A DNA stretch of 38,411 nucleotides, from NCBI RefSeq assembly GCF_000482865.1, contig NZ_AXWW01000065.1:1-38411 (forward strand), read 5' to 3'. The notes under the pieces were generated by a model that did not search any database, was not told where the DNA came from, and worked only from the letters and a program-made list of their open reading frames with translations. Source of the stretch: Actinokineospora inagensis DSM 44258. Lineage in GTDB: Bacteria; Actinomycetota; Actinomycetes; Mycobacteriales; Pseudonocardiaceae. A program made the translations under genes and the position numbers. Positions 1 to 8,440 of this stretch are shown here, piece by piece; position 1 is the first letter of the stretch, and every line of letters begins with the position of its first letter.

Positions 1-241
1 CCCGCCGGCCGGCTTAGGCCACCGCTTCCCCCAAACAAAACAACTTCACCACAACGGGCGGTTGGTATCGGCGGGTTTCGAGGCGCGGGGGGTGGGTTGG
101 CGGCCTTTGTCGATGGGGGAGTGGGGGTGGGGGTGGGGTGGCGCCTTGTACCTCGATGGGGTTGCTTTCGTGGTGCCTCGGGCTGGGGTGCGTGCGAGGC
201 TGGGTGGGGTACTGGCGTCCAGTCCATGAGGGGGAACGGTG

Positions 242-1357
242 ATGAGTGAGCATTACCCGATTGCGGTTGTGGGGGCGGGGTTGGGCGGGCTGGTGGTGGC
301 TCGGGTTTTGCGGGTGAACGGGGTTGAGGCGGCCGTCTTTGAGGTGGAGGCGTCGGCGGGGGTGCGGGGGCAGGGGGGGATGTTGGACATTCATGAGGAG
401 TCGGGGCAGGTGGCGTTGCGGGCGGCGGGGCTCTATGCGGAGTTTCGGGCTCTTGTGCATCCGGGTGGGGAGGCGTTGCGGGTTGTTGACAAGTGGGGGC
501 GGTTGCGGCTGGCTGAGGAGGATGACGGTACTGGGGGGCGGCCTGAGGTGGATCGGGGGCAGTTGCGGGATTTGTTGCTGGGGTCGCTCGCGGGCGACAC
601 TGTCCATTGGGGACGTAAGGTTGTCGCGGTAAAGTCCATTGGGGACGGTGTGCATGAGGTTGGGTTTGCCGATGGGACGAGTATTACCACCGACTTGTTG
701 ATTGGTGCGGATGGTGCGTGGTCGCGGGTTCGGCCGTTGCTCTCCGGCGCTGTGCCTGCCTACACGGGTATTTCCTTCATTGAGGTCGACCTGCTTGACG
801 CTGATGAGCGGCATCCGGGTAGTGCGGCGTTGATTGGGCCGGGGTCGTTCATGTGTTTGGGGGACGGGAAGGGGTTTTTGGCGCACCGCGAGTCGGATGG
901 GAGTTTGCACGTCTATGTCGCGCTGCCTGCCACTGTGGACTGGCTTGCCGGGGTCACTGATCCCGAGGTGATCAAGGCGGCTGCGTTGGCGCGGTTTGAC
1001 GGGTGGGCGGATGAGCTACGGGCGTTGATTGTCGAGGCGGATGGCGGGGTGGCGCATCGGCTCATTCACGCGTTGCCGGTTGGGCATCGGTGGGCGGCGA
1101 AGGCGGGGGTGACGTTGGTTGGTGACGCCGCTCATCTGATGTCGCCGTTTGCTGGGGAGGGGGCCAATTTGGCGATGCTTGACGGTGCCGAACTGGCCCT
1201 CGCCGTCGCGGGTGGGGTGGCGTTGGCCGAGTACGAGCGGGAGTTGTTCGCGCGTAGTGAGGTGGCGGCGGCGGAGTCGGCGGCCAATCTCGAGATGATG
1301 TTCGGGGTGGACGGGTTGGATCGGTTGCTGGGTATGTTCGCGGGCGGACAGCCGTGA
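242..1357 (+). CDS. FAD-dependent monooxygenase (TetX/PHBH-like)
   Basis: A 371-aa class A flavoprotein hydroxylase that would oxygenate an aromatic or polyketide-like substrate using NAD(P)H. The N-terminal dinucleotide fold shows VVGAGLGG (about residues 8-15). The second FAD motif is GDAAHLMSPFAGEGANLAM at about residues 294-312, typical of the TetX/PgaE-like group. Length is normal. GTG 239 and ATG 242 are adjacent; I prefer ATG because GAGGGGG lies about 7 bases upstream. Codon use is unlike every cluster gene: many TTG (Leu), GTT (Val) and GGG (Gly) codons, where neighbours use CTG/GTC/GGC. It is convergent with the regulator that follows. I infer it lies outside the polyketide operon, although a tailoring or resistance role cannot be excluded. 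The family is confident, the substrate unknown. Confidence 0.85.
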   Translation: MSEHYPIAVVGAGLGGLVVARVLRVNGVEAAVFEVEASAGVRGQGGMLDIHEESGQVALRAAGLYAEFRALVHPGGEALRVVDKWGRLRLAEEDDGTGGRPEVDRGQLRDLLLGSLAGDTVHWGRKVVAVKSIGDGVHEVGFADGTSITTDLLIGADGAWSRVRPLLSGAVPAYTGISFIEVDLLDADERHPGSAALIGPGSFMCLGDGKGFLAHRESDGSLHVYVALPATVDWLAGVTDPEVIKAAALARFDGWADELRALIVEADGGVAHRLIHALPVGHRWAAKAGVTLVGDAAHLMSPFAGEGANLAMLDGAELALAVAGGVALAEYERELFARSEVAAAESAANLEMMFGVDGLDRLLGMFAGGQP

Positions 1358-1389
1358 TTGTCTGTCTACTTCGGACCAAATGGGAGGGG

Positions 1390-2226
1390 TCAGCCGGATG
1401 CGACGGCGGCGGCGAGGCGAGGGGCGATGGCGGGGAGGCGGGTGGGCAGCGCGGCGGCGGGAACCGGTGTTGGCTGCTGCGGGGTGACCAGGCCCAACTG
1501 GCCCGCCAGCACGCCTGCCTGGAAGCGGGAGGTCGCGCCGATGTCCTGCATGATGCGGGCGACGTACCGCCGGTACGTGCGCACTGAGACGCCCAGTTCG
1601 CGGGCGGCGCTCTCGTCGGTCTGGCCGCGGGCCAGGCAGCCGAGCACACGGGCGGTGGGTTGCTCGTCGGTCTCACCGCCGCGTGGGGCGGGGGCGGCGG
1701 TGTCCCAGATGCTGTTGAGCAGGGTCTGCAGCGCGTTGGCGATGGCGGGCTGGTGCAGGATGATCGCGTAGTTGTGCTCCGGCTGGGCGCCGTGCACGAT
1801 CGCCGAGGCGCCGTCGACGATGATGATCTCTTCCTGCGAGCAGGTGGCGACCCGCAGCTCCACCTCCGGGGTGACCGCGTCGGTGAACCAGCTCTCCCTG
1901 GTCAGGCCCACCGAGTCCGGCGACCACAGCAGCCGCACCTTCACCCCGCGCTTGACCACCGCGTTGAGCGAGCCGTTCATCACCTGCAGGCAGGTCGGCG
2001 ACATCCGCCGCTGCGGCAGCACCGCGATCAGCTCGTGCCGCGCGGACGCGGTCAGCTCCTCGGCCGCGGCGAGCACGGCCTGGTCGGTCGGGGCGATGCG
2101 GACCGTCAGGTGGCGCGGCTCGCCCACCTCCTGCCGCGACATCGCCAGTTCGAGCAGTGAGTGCGCCTGCAGCAGCACCTGCTCCAAGTAGTTCCCCGAA
2201 CCCACCATCGTCGTCGCCTGTGCCAT
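1390..2226 (-). CDS. LuxR-type transcriptional regulator 1
   Basis: A 278-aa DNA-binding protein. The C-terminal helix-turn-helix (about residues 191-247) contains GQTDESAARELGVSVRTYRR, a LuxR/GerE-like fold. The N-terminal part (about 1-180) resembles the effector-like segment found in actinobacterial TrmB/LuxR fusion regulators, but no N-terminal TrmB winged helix is seen. An in-frame extension to 2334 exists. I chose ATG 2226 because AGGGAGG sits 6-7 bases upstream and the extra residues look random. A proline-rich tail of about 30 residues follows the HTH. It is paralogous to the regulator at 2816-3556, sharing SVRTYRRYVA and SRFQAGV. Position at the cluster edge suggests it controls the polyketide operon. 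The ligand is unknown. Confidence 0.85.
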   Translation of the reverse strand: MAQATTMVGSGNYLEQVLLQAHSLLELAMSRQEVGEPRHLTVRIAPTDQAVLAAAEELTASARHELIAVLPQRRMSPTCLQVMNGSLNAVVKRGVKVRLLWSPDSVGLTRESWFTDAVTPEVELRVATCSQEEIIIVDGASAIVHGAQPEHNYAIILHQPAIANALQTLLNSIWDTAAPAPRGGETDEQPTARVLGCLARGQTDESAARELGVSVRTYRRYVARIMQDIGATSRFQAGVLAGQLGLVTPQQPTPVPAAALPTRLPAIAPRLAAAVASG

Positions 2227-2815
2227 CCGCCGCCTCCCTCGGCCATGACTCCGCGCACCCAGGACACCGGAGAGGACCGCGCGAACTGCCCCGAAACCAG
2301 TGTCCGGGCGCCCTCGACCGGAGTCGTCCTTCACACCAAAGCGTCGCCACTGTGGTGCTGACGATACTAGGACGTTCGAACTGATCCTTGAGTTCCATTT
2401 CGCTAAACAAGGAGCGGCCTGGACGGTTTCCGATACGCCGAAAGGCCGTATCCAGGTCGTTGATTTCGCAAATATATACCCGGGTAGCCGCCGCGGCGTT
2501 GGTCCTGGTAGGACGCGTGGTGTCCGGAGTGGTCCCCGGTCCGGTTGACACTGGACATCGCGGGTTCACCCGCTGGTCGGAACCGCGTCCCAGTGTGTGC
2601 GGTAGGGAATGCGACTACCATGGACTGTGCACTTGCGACGAATGTCGCAGCGGCGGCGGCAGTTGGCTGCCCGCCGCGCGCACCATACCGGACCTGTTCG
2701 ACGCGTCGATCATCGGTGTGAATTGCGCGACTCCGACGAACCGCCAACCTGCCGTTCCGGCCGGGGTGAACGCCATTCACGTCTGGATATCGCCGGTGTT
2801 TGCGTTGGTAATTGT
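2227..2815. promoter_or_regulatory. 589-bp gap between the two regulators
   Basis: No convincing gene is visible; the open frames here have atypical, Ser/Arg-rich translations. The stretch is AT-richer than its surroundings, especially 2340-2480, which fits a promoter for regulator 1 (minus strand). A perfect inverted repeat TGCGAC-GAAT-GTCGCA lies at 2634-2649. TGGACTGTGCA at 2621-2631 recurs at 5552-5562 upstream of the main operon. Either could be a binding site for these regulators; this is inference only. Confidence 0.4.
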
Positions 2816-3556
2816 TCAGGGTTCAAGCAAACCGAGGCGGCCCGCGCGCACCCCGGCCTGGAACCGGGACGCGGCGCCGAGGTCGCGGGTGATCTGCGCG
2901 ACGTACCGGCGGTAGGTGCGCACCGAGATGCCCAGCATCCTGGCCGCCACCTCGTCGGTCTGCCCGCCGTCGAGCAGGCTCAGGATGCGCCGGGCCAGGT
3001 CGAGCGGCACCCGCAGCCGGGCCAGGTCCGCGCGCGGGGTCGCCGCCGCCCACGCCGAGCGGGCCAGCAGCTCCACCGCGGCCACCGCGGCCCGGTCGCG
3101 CATCAGCACCGCGCCCGCACCCGGCGTCGCCCGCACCAGGGCCACCCGCCCGTCGCACACCAGCAGGTCGGCCAGCGGCAGCGGCGCCAGCCGCACCTCC
3201 GCCAACGCGTCCAAGGTGGCCAGCAGCCTGGTCGCCTGCTTGTCCTCCAGCGACAGCGGCGAGCTCAGCACCCTCGTCCGCGCGCCCGCGCGGGACGCCG
3301 AGGCCACCGCGTCGAGCACCCGGTCCGCCTCGTACGGACCGAGTTCACGCGCGGGCAGCGCCCACACGACCTCCGCGGTGGCCTGCGAGGCCAGCTTGGT
3401 GGCCAGCGCGCGCACCGCGGCGGCGTCGCCGGGCAGGCCGCCGGACTCCAGACCGCGGTCGGACCGGTGGTGCGTGATCGCCGACTCGATGAGGTTCTGC
3501 GCCTCGCGCAGCACGTCGAGCAGCTCGCCGCCGTCCGGACCTGTGCGCGGTTCCAC
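2816..3556 (-). CDS. LuxR-type transcriptional regulator 2
   Basis: A 246-aa paralogue of regulator 1 with the same architecture: a divergent N-terminal segment and a C-terminal HTH (about residues 188-246) with GQTDEVAARMLGISVRTYRR. The frame stays open upstream to 3868, but the extra 104 residues are low-complexity and Ser/Gly/Arg-rich. I chose GTG 3556 because GGGAGG lies 8-9 bases upstream. The N-terminal segment has diverged much more from regulator 1 than the HTH, so the two may bind related DNA but respond to different signals. It is divergent from the exporter at 3839, with 282 bp between, so direct control of that exporter is plausible. Function is inferred from family and position. 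Confidence 0.83.
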   Translation of the reverse strand: MEPRTGPDGGELLDVLREAQNLIESAITHHRSDRGLESGGLPGDAAAVRALATKLASQATAEVVWALPARELGPYEADRVLDAVASASRAGARTRVLSSPLSLEDKQATRLLATLDALAEVRLAPLPLADLLVCDGRVALVRATPGAGAVLMRDRAAVAAVELLARSAWAAATPRADLARLRVPLDLARRILSLLDGGQTDEVAARMLGISVRTYRRYVAQITRDLGAASRFQAGVRAGRLGLLEP

Positions 3557-3781
3557 CGACCAGACCTCCCGAGGGTTTTCCGGCGCCCGGGTCCCGCTCG
3601 GTTCCGCGGTCCGCGACCCACTGGCCCCACCACACCGAACGCCCGCCGAACGCGCCGTCGACGACGAGTCCAGAGTAGACGCGGCGGTGCCCGGCGACGG
3701 GCTCGTCGACAACAAGGTGTCGCCGTACCAGGCGGTAATGCCCTGGCCGGAGCAAACGCGACTGCCCGGTGGCGGGCGGCG

Positions 3782-3838
3782 TGACAGGTTTGTGTCAACG
3801 CCCGCGCACGTTCCGCCGAATGCCCTACCCTCCGACTC
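3782..3838 (+). promoter_or_regulatory. Putative leaderless promoter of the exporter, with inverted repeat
   Basis: TACCCT at 3826-3831 fits an actinobacterial -10 and ends 7 bases before ATG 3839. No Shine-Dalgarno sequence is present, so the transcript is probably leaderless. Upstream, TGACA (3782-3786) and TGTCA (3793-3797) form an inverted repeat, a possible operator for the divergently encoded regulator 2. No good -35 is seen. Confidence 0.4.
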
Positions 3839-5374
3839 ATGACCGCCCTGCCGGACGTATCGCCCCACTCGCAGGCCATCCGGAACCCCCGGCGGTGGCT
3901 CGCCTTGGCTGTCCTGGTGGTTGCCCAGTTGACCGTGTGGCTGGACAACACCATCCTCAACGTCGCCATCAGCACCCTGGCCGACCCGGTGAAGGGCGTC
4001 GGCGCCTCACCGAGCGAACTGCAGTGGAGCATCAGCTCCTACACCCTCGTCTTCGCCACCTTGTTGTTCACCGGTGGTGTGCTCGGCGACCGCTACGGCC
4101 ACCGGCTGGTGCTGCTCGCGGGGATGGTGGTCTTCGGCGCCGCCTCCACCTGGGCCGCCTACGCGGACAGCGCGCACGAACTGATCGTGGCCCGCGCGGT
4201 GATGGGCGTCGGCAGCGCGCTGGTCATGCCCGCGACGCTGGCGATCATCAACTACGTCTTCGACGGCAAGGAGCGGGCGACCGCCATCGCGATCTGGTCC
4301 GGGTCGTCCGGGCTGGCCATCGCCGCCGGGCCGCTGGTCTCCGGCGCGCTGCTGGAGCACTTCTGGTGGGGCTCGATCTTCCTGGTCAACCTGCCGTTCG
4401 TCGTGGTCGGTGTCGCGGGCGCGCTGGCGTTCATCAAGGAACACCGCTCCACCAAGAAGGTCCGCTTCGACCCGCTGGGCATGGTCCTGTCCACGGTCGG
4501 GTTGTTCGCGTTGGTCTACGGGGTGATCGAGGGCGGGCACCAGGGCACCTGGGCGACGCTCGACGTGCTCGGCCCGATGGTGCTCGGCGCCGTGCTGTTG
4601 GTGGTTTTCGTACTGGTGGAACTGCGGATCACCGCGCCCAGTTTCGACGTGCGGCTGTTCCGCAGCGCGGGCTTCACCGGCGGCAGCGTCTCGGTGATGC
4701 TCACCTTCTTCGGTCTCACCGGCACCATGTACTACTCGAACCTCTACCTCCAGGGCGCGCGCGGGCTGTCCCCCCTGGAGTGCGGCCTGACGTTGGCGCC
4801 GGTCGCCGCTGGTGTGGTCATCGGCGCCCCGCTGTCGGCGGTGCTGGTGCGCGCGCTGGGCATCCGTCCGGTGGTGACGGTGGCCATGCTGGTCGCGGTC
4901 GCCACCTTCTACGCGTACGTGTGGTTCGGCATGGACACGCCGCTGGGCTGGTTCGCGGTGCTGATGGTGGTGCAGGGCCTGGCGCTGGGCGCGGTGATGG
5001 CGCCCACCACCGAGGCGATCATGGCCTCGCTGCCGCAGGAGAGCTCCGGCGCGGGCTCGGCGGTGAACAACGCCATGCGCCAGATCGGCGGTGTGCTCGG
5101 CGTCGCGGTGCTCGGCTCGGTGCTGTCGATGACCTATACCGCCGACGTCTCCGGCAAGCTCCCGCCGCTGCCCGAGGCGGCCCGCTCGGCGGCGACCGAG
5201 TCGGCCGAGGGCGCCAGGGTCGTCGCCGCGCACGCCAAGCTGCCCCAGTTGGTCGACGTCGCCAACACCTCTTTCGTGCACTCGATGCACGTCACCACCG
5301 TGGTGGGCGCCGCGGTGTCCGCGCTCGGCGTCGTCGTCGCGCTGGTGTTCTTCCGCAAGCGCCGCGAAGCCTGA
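3839..5374 (+). CDS. MFS drug:proton antiporter, DHA2/EmrB-QacA family
   Basis: A 511-aa integral membrane exporter with about 14 hydrophobic segments, the length usual for 14-helix DHA2 antiporters. It opens with a short cytoplasmic stretch, then a first helix ending in QLTVWLDNTILNVAIS, matching the family's helix-1 D-x-TIVNVALP motif. GGVLGDRYGHR at about residues 80-90 is the MFS loop 2-3 motif A. It would export a small molecule at the cell membrane using the proton gradient. It lies between the regulators and the polyketide operon but is separated from the latter by a strong terminator, so it is an independent unit, probably self-resistance or product export. The family is very secure; the substrate is inferred. 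Confidence 0.92.
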   Translation: MTALPDVSPHSQAIRNPRRWLALAVLVVAQLTVWLDNTILNVAISTLADPVKGVGASPSELQWSISSYTLVFATLLFTGGVLGDRYGHRLVLLAGMVVFGAASTWAAYADSAHELIVARAVMGVGSALVMPATLAIINYVFDGKERATAIAIWSGSSGLAIAAGPLVSGALLEHFWWGSIFLVNLPFVVVGVAGALAFIKEHRSTKKVRFDPLGMVLSTVGLFALVYGVIEGGHQGTWATLDVLGPMVLGAVLLVVFVLVELRITAPSFDVRLFRSAGFTGGSVSVMLTFFGLTGTMYYSNLYLQGARGLSPLECGLTLAPVAAGVVIGAPLSAVLVRALGIRPVVTVAMLVAVATFYAYVWFGMDTPLGWFAVLMVVQGLALGAVMAPTTEAIMASLPQESSGAGSAVNNAMRQIGGVLGVAVLGSVLSMTYTADVSGKLPPLPEAARSAATESAEGARVVAAHAKLPQLVDVANTSFVHSMHVTTVVGAAVSALGVVVALVFFRKRREA

Positions 5375-5388
5375 GCTCTCTCCAGGAC

Positions 5389-5427
5389 GAGCGGGGGTGG
5401 GCCGAATGGCCCACCCCCGCTCTTTTT
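5389..5427 (+). terminator. Rho-independent terminator after the exporter
   Basis: A perfect 15-bp GC-rich stem (left arm 5389-5403, loop GAAT 5404-5407, right arm 5408-5422) is followed directly by five T residues (5423-5427). It begins 14 bases after the exporter stop codon. This is the clearest terminator in the window and isolates the exporter from the polyketide operon. Confidence 0.93.
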
Positions 5428-5794
5428 GGTTTCATTGTCCCCGCAATCGAAGTGCGGATGATCGGGGAAATGCCGACGAGGTTGCCTTTTTCGCGAAAAG
5501 CGTGACCCACGCCTCAACTCGGAACCACTGGCGGTTTCCGGACGGCCCAAGTGGACTGTGCATCGGACCGCGCTGATGACCACCCGGATGACCTTGCGGA
5601 TAACGCCGGTGAACGCCCGGGTTCCTCGGCGGTCGAACTCCACGTGTATTGCCGGGGATTTACCGCGGGGGCCCTGGCAGCAAGGTGTCAGCGGCGTTCA
5701 CAGCGTGACAGCTTGTGGCAATACGCGGGTGTGCGGACTCTTCCGGCACTTAGGCTCGGGCCATCCACTCCACACCGGACATTGGAGATCCTTC
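5428..5794 (+). promoter_or_regulatory. 367-bp leader/promoter region of the main polyketide operon
   Basis: No gene is supported here; the in-frame extension upstream of ACP1 translates to unconserved sequence. TAGGCT at 5751-5756 could be a -10, and the same hexamer occurs ahead of the acyl-CoA dehydrogenase at 24059-24064. TGGACTGTGCA at 5552-5562 is shared with the inter-regulator gap at 2621-2631. This is the only sizeable gap before a run of 20 genes, so the operon promoter should lie here; its exact position is uncertain. Confidence 0.45.
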
Positions 5795-6049
5795 GTGCCC
5801 ACGATCACCGAAGAGCGCACGGTACAGATCAAGGACATCGTGTGCGACATCCTTGAGCTCGAGCCGGAGGAGGTCACCCCGACCTCTCTGTTCAAAGAGG
5901 ACCACGACGCGGACTCGTTGCGCGCCATCGAGATCCTGGCCTCGCTGGAGAAGGCGTTCAACATCACCATCGACCAGAGCGAGCTGCCCCGGATGGTGAA
6001 CCTCGAGGGCGTCTACACCGTGGTCGCCGAGAGCGCCAACTGGAACTGA
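5795..6049 (+). CDS. Acyl carrier protein 1
   Basis: An 84-aa acyl carrier protein that would hold the growing acyl chain as a thioester on phosphopantetheine. The modification site is Ser41 in DADSLRAIEIL, within an acidic four-helix ACP. The frame is open upstream to 5558, but GTG 5795 is chosen because GGAG lies 7 bases before it and the protein then has normal ACP length. It is the first gene of the long operon, one base ahead of the first ketosynthase, the usual carrier-before-KS order of dissociated synthases. The Asp-Ser-Leu motif is intact, so it should be functional once modified by a phosphopantetheinyl transferase, which is not encoded in the window. Confidence 0.93.
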   Translation: MPTITEERTVQIKDIVCDILELEPEEVTPTSLFKEDHDADSLRAIEILASLEKAFNITIDQSELPRMVNLEGVYTVVAESANWN

Positions 6050-6050
6050 C

Positions 6051-7277
6051 ATGACCCAGGCAGCCAATCGGGTAGTCATCACCGGCCTGGGCGTCGTGTC
6101 CAGCATGGGGCTGGGTGTGGACGAGTTCCGCGCGGGCCTGCGGGCAGGCCGGGACACCGCCCGGCCCATCACCGCGTTTTCCACGGTCGGGTTCGACCAC
6201 GCCAATGGTTGCGAGATCACGGGCTTCGAGCCCGCGGCCTGGATCACCGAGCTGGTCCCGGCTGAACTCGGCCGGGCCAGCCAGTTCGCCGTGGCCGCGG
6301 CGCGGATGGCGATCGACGACGCCGCGCTGTCCGTGCCGCGGCTGCGCGACGCCCGGTCCCTGGTGACCATCGGCACCACCGACGGCGAGTCGCGCGACCT
6401 CGACGGACTGGTCGAGGTCGAGGTCGGGCAGGGCCCGGCGGCGATGGACCCGGTCGCGGCCCGGCGGGTGCCCGCCGGTCGGCTCGCCGCCGCCATCGCC
6501 CGCGAGTTCGCCCTCACCGACACCGAGGCGGTCACCATCCCGACCGCGTGCTCCGCGGGCAACTACGCCATCGGCTACGGTTACGACGCGGTGCGCTCCG
6601 GCGAGGTCGACTTCGCCCTCGTGGGTGGCGCGGACGCGTTGTGCCGCAAGACTTTCACCGGCTTCTACCGGCTGGGCACGATCGCGCCGCAGCGGTGCCA
6701 GCCGTTCGACGTCGACCGCAAGGGCATCCTCACCGGCGAGGGCGCCGGCGTGCTGCTGCTGGAGAGCGAGCAGTCCGCCAAGGCCCGCGGCGCGCGGATC
6801 TACGCCGAGGTGCTCGGCTACGGCCTGTCCTGCGACGCCGACCACCCGGTCGCGCCGAACCAGGCCGGTGTGGCCCGGTGCATGCGGCTCGCGCTGGAGA
6901 ACGCCGGTGTCAAGCCGGACGAGGTGGACTTCATCTCCGCGCACGGCACCGGCACCAAGGCCAACGACGTCACCGAGGCGGGCGCGATCCGCCAGGTGTT
7001 CGGCGACACGCCGCCGCGCACGGTGTCCATCAAGTCCATGATCGGCCACTCGATGGGCGCGGCGAGCGCGCTGGCCTCCATCGGCTGCGCGCTGGCGATC
7101 ACCGACGGGTTCATCCCGCCGACGATCAACCACAACCAGACCGACCCCGAGATCAACCTGGACTGCGTGCCCAACCACGCGGTCGAGGCGGAGCTCAACG
7201 TGGTGCAGAACAACGGCTTGGCCTTCGGCGGCAACAACGCCGTCACCGTCTACGGCCGCTACCGGGAGGCGTCGTGA
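6051..7277 (+). CDS. Beta-ketoacyl-ACP synthase, FabF-like, catalytically intact (KS1)
   Basis: A 408-aa elongating ketosynthase that would condense malonyl-ACP with an acyl chain. All active-site residues are visible: Cys167 in TACSAG, His298 in SAHGTGT, Lys328 and His333 in SIKSMIGHSMGAAS. Length matches FabF. It starts one base after ACP1 with no strong ribosome-binding site, so translational coupling is likely, and it overlaps the next ketosynthase by four bases (GTGA). It is one of three intact KS enzymes in the operon. Which degenerate KS-like partner it pairs with, if any, cannot be told from sequence; it may act as a homodimer. Family assignment is secure. Confidence 0.95.
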   Translation: MTQAANRVVITGLGVVSSMGLGVDEFRAGLRAGRDTARPITAFSTVGFDHANGCEITGFEPAAWITELVPAELGRASQFAVAAARMAIDDAALSVPRLRDARSLVTIGTTDGESRDLDGLVEVEVGQGPAAMDPVAARRVPAGRLAAAIAREFALTDTEAVTIPTACSAGNYAIGYGYDAVRSGEVDFALVGGADALCRKTFTGFYRLGTIAPQRCQPFDVDRKGILTGEGAGVLLLESEQSAKARGARIYAEVLGYGLSCDADHPVAPNQAGVARCMRLALENAGVKPDEVDFISAHGTGTKANDVTEAGAIRQVFGDTPPRTVSIKSMIGHSMGAASALASIGCALAITDGFIPPTINHNQTDPEINLDCVPNHAVEAELNVVQNNGLAFGGNNAVTVYGRYREAS

Positions 7278-8440
7278 GCTGGTACGTGACCGGCACCGGT
7301 GCCGTGTGCAGCGTCGGCCGCGGCACGGACGCGGTGTGGGAGGCGTTGTGCGCGGGCACTTCCGGCCTGTCGCCGCTGCGTTCGTTCGACCAGGACAAGT
7401 TCCGGGTCACCCACGCCTACGAGATCGACGACCGCGAGGGCGCCGAGGACACGCCCGCTCGGGCGACCGCCTGGCTGATCGATGCCATCGCGGAAGCCCT
7501 GTCGGACGCGGGTCTGGACGAGGACCTGTCCGGCACCCCCGTGCTCGTCGGCACCGGCCTGCGCGAGCTGCGCTCGGTGGAACTGTGGTGGGACAAGAAC
7601 AAGGGCGCGGACAAGGACGGTACAGCGCAGCCCGGTGACCTGGACCGGCTGCACTTCGGCACCGCGCTGCGCGAGCGGTTCGGCGCCACCAACACCTACA
7701 CGTTCTCCAACGCCTGCTCCGCGTCGCTCTACGCGCTGGCGCTGGCCACCGACCTGCTGGCGGTCGGCGAGGCGGAAACCGTGGTGGTGGCCGGGGTCGA
7801 CGGGATCACCACCAGCATGCACGGCCTGCTCGACCGGGTGCACCCCGAGCCGCCGGACGCGGTGCGGCCGTTCGACCGCGCCCGCAAGGGCGTGCTGATG
7901 GGCGAGGGCGCCGCCGCCGTCGTGCTGCGCAAGCAGGACGGGGTCGACCCGGCCACCGCCAAGGGCCTGCTGCGCGCGGTCGGCGTCTCCTGCGACGCGT
8001 TCCACGTGACCGCGCCGGACCCGGTCGGCATCGCCGCCTCGGTGCGGCAGGCGCACGCCAGGGCGGGCATCAAGCCCGAGGACGTCGACCTGGTGATGCT
8101 GCACGGCACCGGCACGCTGCTCAACGACGAGGCCGAGGCCGCCGCGGTGGCCGAGGTGTTCGGCGAGCACGCGGGCGGCCCGGTGATGACCGCGGTCAAG
8201 TCGATGACCGGCCACACCTCCGGCGGCTCCGGCCTGCTCGGCCTGGTGCTGGCCACCCGGGCGCTGACCGAGGGCCGGGTGCCGCCGACCGTGGGTCTGG
8301 TGCAACCGGTCACCGAGGCCGCCGAGTTCCGGTTCGCCCGCCCCGGCGACGGCCCGGCCGACCTGTCGGTCGCCCAGGTCGACGCGTTCGGCTTCGGCGG
8401 CGTCAACGCCGTCGCCGTGATCGAGAGGACGACAGCGTGA
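7274..8440 (+). CDS. Beta-ketoacyl synthase, catalytically intact (KS2)
   Basis: A 388-aa ketosynthase with a complete triad: Cys148 in SNACSASLYAL, His277 in LHGTGTLLND, Lys309 and His314 in AVKSMTGHTSGGSG. It is more divergent from FabF than KS1. GTG 7274 overlaps the KS1 stop in GTGA, and the gene overlaps the degenerate KS-like gene downstream the same way, so KS1, KS2 and the KS-like protein form a translationally coupled trio. In type II systems such adjacency often marks a KS/chain-length-factor heterodimer, so pairing of KS2 with the 8437-9354 product is the simplest inference. The step or chain length it serves is unknown. Confidence 0.93.
   Translation: MSWYVTGTGAVCSVGRGTDAVWEALCAGTSGLSPLRSFDQDKFRVTHAYEIDDREGAEDTPARATAWLIDAIAEALSDAGLDEDLSGTPVLVGTGLRELRSVELWWDKNKGADKDGTAQPGDLDRLHFGTALRERFGATNTYTFSNACSASLYALALATDLLAVGEAETVVVAGVDGITTSMHGLLDRVHPEPPDAVRPFDRARKGVLMGEGAAAVVLRKQDGVDPATAKGLLRAVGVSCDAFHVTAPDPVGIAASVRQAHARAGIKPEDVDLVMLHGTGTLLNDEAEAAAVAEVFGEHAGGPVMTAVKSMTGHTSGGSGLLGLVLATRALTEGRVPPTVGLVQPVTEAAEFRFARPGDGPADLSVAQVDAFGFGGVNAVAVIERTTA

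Noticed and set aside
14-910. Long minus-strand open frame opposite the FAD monooxygenase
   Set aside because: The translation is Pro/Arg/His-rich and lacks any family signature; it mirrors the codon pattern of the real gene on the plus strand.
2388-2915. Plus-strand frame in the gap between regulators
   Set aside because: No ribosome-binding site, unusual composition, and it runs into the end of regulator 2 on the other strand.
4007-5290. 427-codon minus-strand frame inside the exporter gene
   Set aside because: His/Gln/Arg/Asp-rich sequence with no hydrophobic or domain pattern, wholly inside a secure MFS gene.
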